A program made the position numbers and the translations under genes. A stretch of 64,000 nucleotides of DNA from Dongia deserti (GTDB taxonomy: Bacteria > Pseudomonadota > Alphaproteobacteria > Dongiales > Dongiaceae), in NCBI RefSeq assembly GCF_003574735.1, contig NZ_QORW01000010.1, positions 62,001 to 126,000 of the forward strand. Reading direction: 5' to 3'. Below, piece after piece: positions 57,658-64,000 of this stretch. The notes under the pieces were generated by a model that was given only the letters and a program-made list of their open reading frames with translations, was not told the origin of the DNA and did no database searches. Positions within the stretch are counted from its first letter, which is position 1; each line of letters starts with the position of its first letter.

Positions 57658-58215
57658 ATGTCGATGGCGCTTGTCATTATCGACGTCCAGAACGCCATCC
57701 TGCACGGCAAGGGCACGGCTGCGCGCCAAGCGGCGATCGACGCAGCCCTGGATGAGGCGGTGGCGCGGCTCGCCGCGCTCCACCGCCTCGCGCGCAGCAA
57801 GGACGTTCCGGCCATCCCGGTGCAGCATGACGGCGATCCATCGCACCGCCTGGCGTGCGGCAGCGAGGGCTGGCAGATCCGCGCCGAGCTGGCGCCGGCT
57901 GCTGGCGATGTCGTTGTACACAAGACCAGCTGCGACTCCTTCTTCGAAACCGATCTCCAGGACCGCCTCGCAGAGCGAGGCGTGAACAGCCTGGTGGTGG
58001 GCGGCTGCATGACCCAGTTCTGCGTCGACACCATGTGCCGCCGTGCGGTGTCGCTGGGCTACGACGTCACGCTGATCGCCGACGGCCACATGACGGCGGA
58101 CATGGGGGATTTGACCTTCTCCCAGATCATCGCCCACCACAACGCCGTGCTCGACGGCTTCGATGCCGGACGCGCCACGATCAAAGTGACGGCCGCGCGT
58201 GACGTTCGGTTCTAG
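57658..58215 (+). CDS. Isochorismatase-family cysteine hydrolase
   Basis: 185 residues. The catalytic triad is visible: Asp9 (VIIDVQNAI), a Lys in VVHKTSCDSFF and Cys in GGCMTQFCVDTMCRRA. The family includes isochorismatase, nicotinamidase and N-carbamoylsarcosine amidase; this member's substrate is unknown. It starts eight bases after the SDR gene on the same strand. Confidence 0.85.
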   Translation: MSMALVIIDVQNAILHGKGTAARQAAIDAALDEAVARLAALHRLARSKDVPAIPVQHDGDPSHRLACGSEGWQIRAELAPAAGDVVVHKTSCDSFFETDLQDRLAERGVNSLVVGGCMTQFCVDTMCRRAVSLGYDVTLIADGHMTADMGDLTFSQIIAHHNAVLDGFDAGRATIKVTAARDVRF

Positions 58216-58344
58216 GCCCGTTCCGGCGGAACATCGCAGACGGCTCCCCGTTCATGGGTGAAGCTCACCACGGTTCATGCTCCTGTCATCGCTTGGCAGC
58301 GGCATGAACAATGCTGACGACGAGAGCCTGCGAGGAGCACCAGG

Positions 58345-59358
58345 ATGCCGAGCCAACAGCCCCGCCCCGATTTCATCCGCCACTGGACCGAGCTCGAAGG
58401 GCCGGATGATTCGCACTATACGAACAGCGACGAACTCCTGAGCATCGGCGCACCGTTGGCGCGCAGCCTCGGCCTCAAGGCAATCGGCATTCATCACGAA
58501 CGGTTGCTGCCCGGCCGGCGAACCTCCTACCCGCACGCCGAGAGCATGGAGGAGGAGTTCGTGTTCGTCATCGAAGGCGAGCCGGATGTCTGGATCGACG
58601 GGCATCTGCATCGCCTGGAGCCGGGCGATGCGGTCGGTTTCTCGGCCGGCACCGGGCTCTGCCACACCTTCCTCAACAACACCACCGACGCGGTGCGGCT
58701 GCTGGTGGTGGGCGAAACGCCGAAGGTGGACAACAAGGTCTATTACCCTTGCAATCCGGAGCTGATGGCGATCCGGAAGGATTGGTGGCACGACGTGCCG
58801 CACCGCCCGAGGGGCCCGCACCACGGCAGGCCCGGCGAGCGCACCACCGGACCCACGATGGCGGAGCATCGCCCCGATTGCATCCTCCACTATCGCAGCC
58901 AGGAGGGCGAGCCGGACTGCCCCTATGACGGCGATCCCGAGCCGATGAAGATCGGCGTCGATTTCAGCACGCTCTTCGGATTGACGCGCATCGGCATCCA
59001 TCACCAGAGGCTGCTGCCCGGCCATCGCTCCTGCTATCCGCACGCGGAGAGCAAGGAAGAGGAGTTCGTCTTCATCCTCGAAGGCGAGGCCGACGCCTGG
59101 ATCGATGGCTGGTTGCACCGCGTGAAAGAGGGCGAGGCCGTCGGTTTTCCCGCCGGCACCGGCGTTTGCCACAATCTCATCAACAACGGCGACGCCGATG
59201 TCCGCCTGATGGTGATCGGCCAGAGGAGTGTGCCGGGCAACCAGCTCTTCTATCCGCGCCACGTGCAGTACTGCGCACGCTGGGGCGACGATTGGTGGGC
59301 GGATGCGCCGCAGCGCCCGCTGGGGCCGCATGATGGTTTGCCGGATCGGCGGCGCTGA
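58345..59358 (+). CDS. Tandem double-cupin protein
   Basis: 337 residues that are two homologous halves of about 165 residues each, a tandem duplication. Each half opens with a matching RPD motif, has YPHAES followed by EEEFVFxxEGE (metal-site His and Glu pattern) and a later HIS in CHTFLNN / CHNLINN, and ends with a WW(H/A)D...GPH segment. Cupins are metal-dependent beta-barrels including dioxygenases, isomerases and storage proteins. Substrate unknown. Confidence 0.8.
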   Translation: MPSQQPRPDFIRHWTELEGPDDSHYTNSDELLSIGAPLARSLGLKAIGIHHERLLPGRRTSYPHAESMEEEFVFVIEGEPDVWIDGHLHRLEPGDAVGFSAGTGLCHTFLNNTTDAVRLLVVGETPKVDNKVYYPCNPELMAIRKDWWHDVPHRPRGPHHGRPGERTTGPTMAEHRPDCILHYRSQEGEPDCPYDGDPEPMKIGVDFSTLFGLTRIGIHHQRLLPGHRSCYPHAESKEEEFVFILEGEADAWIDGWLHRVKEGEAVGFPAGTGVCHNLINNGDADVRLMVIGQRSVPGNQLFYPRHVQYCARWGDDWWADAPQRPLGPHDGLPDRRR

Positions 59359-59663
59359 TCACCGGGCGGGTCGGAGCACTGGCGCGCCCGCCTAGCGACC
59401 GCTTTCCGCCATCATGCGGTGGGCAGACCTGCCCGGATGCAGGACGGTTTGGAATCATCGCGGATAGGGCGCAGGCATACGCGGGTGTCTTCGTGCCGGC
59501 TCGTCCTTGCACCTCCCATCATGATGATGTTCCGCCGTCGATCCTGTGAGCCGCTTCACATGCTGGCTCAAAAGACCCGGTTATGTCCCATCTGCCACTC
59601 GCGGCTGCCGTCGGAATTTGGGCAGTTTCGGCGGCTAACGCAGATAGGAAGAGGAGGTTGGTC
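59359..59663. other. Intergenic region with no recognised gene
   Basis: 305 bp between the double-cupin gene and the methyltransferase. I see no gene or repeat. AAGAGGAGG near the right edge (about 59649-59657) is the ribosome binding site of the next gene. Confidence 0.5.
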
Positions 59664-60750
59664 ATGTCCTTGTCGCTAGCCCGGAACGATGCATTCGACC
59701 AGCAGGCGGCCGAAGCCTTCCGGACGCGCTGGCGAGATCATCAATGCCGGCGCCATCGCCGCGATGATGTCGATCGGCCATCGCCTCGGCCTGTTCCGTG
59801 TCATGGCGGAATTGCCGCCGGCTACCAGCGCCGAGATCGCTGCGGCGGCGAAGCTCAACGAACGCTACGTGCGTGAATGGCTCGCCGTGATGGTGACCGG
59901 CGGTGTGGTCACCTACGATGCCGGCCGCGCAACCTATACCCTTCCGCGCGAGCATGCCGCCTGCCTCACGCCGGGAGCCCAGCTCGGCAACCTCGCGGTC
60001 TACGCCCAGGCCGTCGTCCTCATGGGCGCGGTGCAGGAGCGGATTCTCGGCTGCTTCCGGAGCGGCGCGGGCATGGCCTATGAGGACTATCCATGCTTTC
60101 ACCAGATCATGGCGGAAGACAGCGGCCAGACCGTGGTGGATCATCTGTTCACCATCCTATTGCCGCTGGCGGACGGGCTGACGACGCGCCTGGAGCGCGG
60201 CATCGACGTGCTCGACGCCGGCTGCGGGGCTGGCCGTGCGCTGATCGCGATGGCCGAGCGCTATCCGAACAGCGGCTTCACCGGCTACGATCTGTGCGGC
60301 GATGCGATCGAAAGCGCCCAGCAGGCAGCGGCGGAGCGCGGCTTGAGCAACGTCCGGTTCGAGCAGCGAGATTTGACGGAGTTCTCGGAGACGGAGCGCT
60401 ACGACCTCATCACGAGCTTTGACGCCGTGCACGACCAGAAGGAACCGGCCGAGCTGCTGGTTCGCCTATACCGCGCGTTGCGCCTGGGCGGCATCTACCT
60501 GATGCAGGACATCGGCGGATCGGCACGGCTGGAGAACAATGTCCCCTTGCCGATGGCGGCCTTCCTCTACGCCATCTCGTGCACCCATTGCATGCCGGTC
60601 TCACTTGGGCAGGGCGGCGCCGGGCTCGGCACCATGTGGGGCTGGGAAACCGCGCAGGCCTTCTTGCAGCGCGCAGGCTTCGCGAACGTGCAGCGCCACG
60701 TGCTGCCGCACGATCCGCTCAATGTCTGGTTCGTGTCGGTGAAGCAGTAA
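59664..60750 (+). pseudogene. SAM-dependent methyltransferase with one-base frameshift near the N-terminus
   Basis: The methyltransferase core is intact from 59689 on: an N-terminal winged-helix region (HRLGLFRVMAELPPATSAEI), SAM-binding LDAGCGAGRALIAMAERYP and SFDAVHDQKEP. The natural start is ATG at 59664, preceded by GAGGAGG, but its frame (SLSLARNDAFDQQAAEAF) breaks at 59720. Deleting one C at 59720-59721 (TTCCGG to TTCGG) joins it smoothly to GRAGEIINAGAIAAM. Either a real disrupting mutation or a sequencing/assembly error. An ATG at 59689 could restart a slightly shorter protein. Confidence 0.7.
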
Positions 60751-60789
60751 TCCGCGACCATGGCCGCGTCGCCCCGCCGGGCGGCGCGG

Positions 60790-61305
60790 TCAGATCGCGG
60801 TGCGGCGCCCGCCTACACCCTGCGGCTCGCTCGTATTCCGCGGCGCTCGCTCAGCAAGATCGCGAATCTGCAGGTTGTTGTTGACGTCGCGCACGCCAGA
60901 AACCGTGTCGACGCAATCCTCCGCCAGGCGCTTCTCAGCTCGGTTTTCGACCGTGCCATTCAGCGTCACGATACCTTCCGCCACCAAGACCTCGATATCC
61001 GTGGCATCGACGTATGGATCGGCGGTCAGCTGCTCGTTCACGTTCTCCCGAATGCGTTCATCCGAGCGGACGTAGCCGCGCGGACCGCGACCGCGATAGC
61101 CAAAAGACCTAGGCATGAGACGTCGCCGCATCTGGTTGAAGCTATCGTGCAGGAGACGCATGCGGGCCTCCCGCTCGTCCGCGCCTTCTATATTGGAGGC
61201 GACGTCGTCGGCGATACTGCTGATCCAGCGCCGGTACCAGCCGTCATCATAGGGATCATCGCGCCGTCGGCCCAGTACCGGCGGGCTGTCATCGTTGCGG
61301 GCCAT
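60790..61305 (-). CDS. BON-domain protein
   Basis: 171 residues. The C-terminal half contains a BON domain (IRENVNEQLTADPYVDATDI through VNNNLQIRDLAE), a fold tied to membrane or ligand binding in osmotic-stress proteins such as OsmY. The N-terminal half is charged and rich in Arg/Asp. No signal peptide is obvious. GAGAGGAA precedes the start; the frame continues to 61398. It converges on the methyltransferase and sits near the fructose bisphosphatase gene on the same strand. Confidence 0.75.
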   Translation of the reverse strand: MARNDDSPPVLGRRRDDPYDDGWYRRWISSIADDVASNIEGADEREARMRLLHDSFNQMRRRLMPRSFGYRGRGPRGYVRSDERIRENVNEQLTADPYVDATDIEVLVAEGIVTLNGTVENRAEKRLAEDCVDTVSGVRDVNNNLQIRDLAERAPRNTSEPQGVGGRRTAI

Positions 61306-61479
61306 GCGTGGTTCCTCTCGCTCAAACACCATGGATCGCCGGCAGGGATCCTGAACTCTCACAATGAGAACCGGTGCTTTTCGAGAAGGTTCCGGCACCT
61401 AACGGCGCGGTATAAGGAGACGGGCGCGCATCAGCATCGCCGGTGTGCGCCCGTCGAGGCGGTATTGCGGCCGAGGCTC

Positions 61480-62613
61480 CTAGGCCGCCTGGTCCGCCTG
61501 CACTTTGAACTGCTTCACCAGGCCGGTCACCGTGTCTCGGAAGCCGCTATATTCAAGCTCGGCATATGGCAGCATCGCGGCACCCGACCAGCCTTGGCTG
61601 CGCATCTCGATCGCCTTCTCTTGCGCCCGCCGCCGCACTTCGTCCCACGCCGGGTTGGCGAAGAAGTCGATCTCGGCATCGGCGAACCGTCCGTCGCGAT
61701 CGATGGAGAAACCGGCGCAAGAGACGATCGGTAGACAATACATGCCGGTGACGGCGGTGTTGAGCGGCACCGGCATCAGCGGCATCACGTGAGAGCCGCG
61801 GGCGTCACCGCCGACATAGTGCGCCTTGGCGAACGGCGACAGCAGCTCCTCTGGCGCCGGGAAGATGCCCTGGTTGCGCACGATGGCGACCGGGTCGTCC
61901 TTGCCGGTGTATTTGCCCGCGATCGCGTGCAGGCGCTGGGCCGAGACCGCGACCGCCTGCTCGCCGTAGGTCCGGGAGAAGATGCCGTCGATTCCGAAGC
62001 GCTCATTGTCGCGCAGCAGGGCGGCGATCTCGTAAGCGTGGTCCGGCGCGTCCAGATCGATCGTGCTGTCGCCGGTCGTGTTGTCCATGTCGATGATGCG
62101 GAAGCGGAAGCCCTTGATCATCGGCGGCAGCATCAGGCCGGCGCAATACATCGGATCAGCAAAGGCTAGGAACAGTGGCAGGTTATAGGCGCCAGGTCCG
62201 CATTTGTCCGCCATCAGGACCAGGAAGGATTCCGCCGGGCGGCGTCCGGCCAGTTCATGATCGAACTCGATCTCCGCGACACCGGGGCCGGCGCCGCGCA
62301 GATTGCCCGAGGGCGCATCCGCCAGCAGGTCCTGGCCGGCGCCATAGAGGCCGAATTGCTTGGCGATCTGTGTCCCTTTCGTGAAGACGTTCCAGGCGAA
62401 TTTGTGGATCTCCGGATGGCCCTTGCCGCGCCCGTGGCTCATCACGAGGGCAATGTCGTCACCGGTGTGGGCGACGTAGCCGTCGACGAGGAGTCCTTTC
62501 CCCACCGCCTCCGCCACGGCTTGGCGCGCAACATCGAGCATGCGATGCGACGGCTTGGTATGGCCGCCGATAGAGCCGACATCTGCTTTAATGACCGAGA
62601 GCGTGAGTCTCAT
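61480..62613 (-). CDS. Fructose-1,6-bisphosphate aldolase/phosphatase (class V FBPase, archaeal type)
   Basis: 377 residues. The bifunctional FBPA/P joins triose phosphates and then removes a phosphate to give fructose 6-phosphate, making gluconeogenesis one-way. Metal-binding regions (GDDIALVMSH, IIDMDNTTGDSTID), the Schiff-base lysine and tyrosine (Tyr235 and Lys238 in YTGKDDP) and MADKCGPGAY match archaeal FBPA/P such as the Sulfolobus and Thermoproteus enzymes. These occur mainly in archaea and early-branching bacteria, so horizontal acquisition is likely. No other gluconeogenic gene is adjacent. Confidence 0.88.
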   Translation of the reverse strand: MRLTLSVIKADVGSIGGHTKPSHRMLDVARQAVAEAVGKGLLVDGYVAHTGDDIALVMSHGRGKGHPEIHKFAWNVFTKGTQIAKQFGLYGAGQDLLADAPSGNLRGAGPGVAEIEFDHELAGRRPAESFLVLMADKCGPGAYNLPLFLAFADPMYCAGLMLPPMIKGFRFRIIDMDNTTGDSTIDLDAPDHAYEIAALLRDNERFGIDGIFSRTYGEQAVAVSAQRLHAIAGKYTGKDDPVAIVRNQGIFPAPEELLSPFAKAHYVGGDARGSHVMPLMPVPLNTAVTGMYCLPIVSCAGFSIDRDGRFADAEIDFFANPAWDEVRRRAQEKAIEMRSQGWSGAAMLPYAELEYSGFRDTVTGLVKQFKVQADQAA

Positions 62614-63608
62614 GATGCCTCTCCTAGATCCTGCCTGGTGAGACGAGCGCGGCTGCTGGCCCGGAGCGACAAAAACGCTTCTGGGCGCTGCCTCGCACAG
62701 CGAGCAGCGTCCGGCCGCGTCATGTACAATTGAATATGTGCTGACCTAATTCAGCCAGGGCAGCTGAAGCACTAACGCATAGGCGCGCAATCTGTTCCAA
62801 AAATACCCCTCGAGCGCACGCCGAAGTCGTGACCGAACGCATCTAAGCCGCAAGCAGCGGCGTCACGAGATGAAATCAGGACCGTCAGCACGTCCTGGGT
62901 GATGGTCGCGACCGGCCCGGTGCCGAACACCGAGTCTATATGCAGATGGGAAAGGGCCCAGGGCAGCATCAGCCCGATCGAGCTGGCCAACGTGCCGGCG
63001 AGCAGGACGCGGCGTAGGACATCCGCCCCACGCGCTGCAGCACTGTTGCACGCTTTCGGTTTCGATCGACGAAGGAAATGATCGAACGGCCAGGTGCCCC
63101 GCCGATTCCATGATGTGATAGTGCAGGATATCGCCCGGGCTCGGTTCGTTGCTCATTGGACCAGCTCCCCAGCTTCCCTCGGTGGATCGTTGCGGCGGCG
63201 TAAGCGTCCGGTCTCGACCGCATTGCGCTGACGGCAATCTTCCCTGAAGTCTGCTCGTCCCGGACTCTCCTTCTGGAGGACGCGCACGATCGGTCGAAGA
63301 GGACAGGGCGACACGATCGGAGAACAGGTCAGCATGCAGACTCGCCGCGAACGGAGCGCGCACCTCGGTATCGCGCCATCGTGCGGGTGGCGAGCCAGGC
63401 CAGCAAGGCCGCCGACTGCCTGCTGGCCTTTCTCCCCGAGGACGAGCTGCGGGCCGAGGCGCTGGCTCTCGACGATGATGAGCGGGAGGCGGCGTAATGA
63501 GTGCTCCCCTTGAGACTTGCGCCGACACCCGGGCGGGCGGCCACAATTGGCCTGCGGGGACTCAACCCCAGCACCGGCCACGGCGCAGGCCGTCTCAACG
63601 ACGAAATT
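62614..63608. other. Gene-poor, decayed region
   Basis: 995 bp without an intact gene. It contains an MgtE-like relic (62874-63030) and a plus-strand open segment ending at 63497 (ADCLLAFLPEDELRAEALAL) with no convincing start. No insertion sequence is visible. Confidence 0.45.
62874..63030 (-). pseudogene. Relic of a magnesium transporter MgtE-like C-terminus
   Basis: A minus-strand frame reads ADVLRRVLLAGTLASSIGLM, then a helix-like stretch and GTGPVATITQDVLTVLI, which resembles the last membrane helices of MgtE-type transporters (the GP...TTxxD...LI pattern). The frame degrades after LI. It is short and unflanked, so this is probably the remains of a deleted gene. Confidence 0.42.
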
Positions 63609-64000
63609 TCACTTCCTGCGCAGCCAGTCGGCAAGTGCGCGGCCGATTGCGACGGGTTGGTCTTCCTGAATGAAGTGCAAGCCCTGACCGACGAAGGCCG
63701 TTTCCAAATTTTGGATCAAACCCGTGTAGAAGGGCACGGCTAGCGGCGGGACAAGCACACCCGGTTCGGCATAGGCGAGGAGGACAGGCATCCGAGTCTC
63801 AGCCATAAAGGATTGGATGTCGGTCATCAGCGTCACGCTGGACGCGGGCTCTCCCTCGATCGGCACTTCACGAGGCCAAGCCCAGGTGGGCAGGCGATCC
63901 TCGACCTGACGATAGGGTAGGCCATATTCGCTTCGGGCCATATCGCCCAGCGGACGGTTGATCATCATCGGCAGGATCTGCTCGACGAACTTATTGTTCT
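63609..64000 (-). CDS. Haloalkane dehalogenase-like alpha/beta hydrolase (3' part, runs out of the window)
   Basis: The C-terminal ~130 residues of an alpha/beta hydrolase; the gene continues past the right end. Sequence such as KFVEQILPMMINRPL, TWAWPREVPIEGEPA and the catalytic-His motif GLHFIQEDQP closely match haloalkane dehalogenases of the LinB/DhaA type, which turn haloalkanes into alcohols. The nucleophile aspartate and halide-binding residues lie beyond the window, so activity cannot be confirmed. Confidence 0.72.
   Translation of the reverse strand, partial: NNKFVEQILPMMINRPLGDMARSEYGLPYRQVEDRLPTWAWPREVPIEGEPASSVTLMTDIQSFMAETRMPVLLAYAEPGVLVPPLAVPFYTGLIQNLETAFVGQGLHFIQEDQPVAIGRALADWLRRK

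Noticed and set aside
60760-61734. A 324-codon plus-strand frame over the BON and FBPA/P genes
   Set aside because: It is antisense to two well-supported minus-strand genes and has no domain similarity.

Overview
The window reads as chromosomal DNA of a high-GC alphaproteobacterium, most likely Rhodospirillales-like. Support comes from the gene families and their order: an HdaA-type DnaA homologue behind an AI-2E/PerM permease, an aa3 oxidase subunit IV of the alphaproteobacterial type, DUF2066, the fabD-fabG-acpP-fabF-mltG block, rpsF-rpsR-rplI followed by dnaB-alr, and GANTC (CcrM-type) sites concentrated in one intergenic region. I see no rRNA, tRNA, CRISPR array, prophage or intact insertion sequence. 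Species cannot be decided from sequence alone.

Layout. 0-9 kb: aspartate aminotransferase, a DMT exporter divergent from a MocR-type regulator, a nitrilase-family amidase, a SMI1/KNR4-like protein, an AAA ATPase, a class III nucleotide cyclase, a HAD hydrolase and two small unknown ORFs. 9-21 kb: uvrB, a lipoprotein, a solute-symporter/hybrid histidine kinase facing a LuxR-type response regulator (CrbS/CrbR-like), folM-like and folB, then a 485-bp GANTC-rich intergenic region with a perfect DnaA box, then uvrC, pgsA and mobB. 21.7-31.6 kb: hda, perM-like, DUF2066, purM-purN-RNase T2, a COX IV subunit, ndk, an ABC-F protein and three small proteins. 31.6-46 kb: holC-pepA divergent from lptD-surA-rsmA, then gmk, yicC, an inserted SDR/CbrC-like pair, mltG, fabF, acpP, fabG and fabD. 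46.5-57.7 kb: rpsF-rpsR-rplI, a CDF-like transporter, dnaB-alr-mlaE-mlaF-radA-cvpA-purF and an SDR. 57.6-64 kb: accessory genes (isochorismatase-like, double cupin, frameshifted methyltransferase, BON protein, archaeal-type FBP aldolase/phosphatase), a gene-poor decayed stretch, and the 3' part of a haloalkane dehalogenase-like gene that leaves the window.

How the genes work together: most are housekeeping. They cover replication and repair (uvrB, uvrC, holC, hda, dnaB, radA), purine synthesis (purM, purN, purF), fatty acid synthesis (fabD/G/F, acpP), envelope assembly (lptD, surA, mlaE/F, mltG, alr, pgsA) and ribosome assembly (rpsF, rpsR, rplI, rsmA). Points worth attention: the oriC-like region at 17990-18474; tandem DnaA-type boxes directly upstream of dnaB; two copies of a ~115-bp inverted-repeat element, one sitting where pdxA is often found; a probable AUA or otherwise mis-set start for purM; and a one-base frameshift in a methyltransferase.
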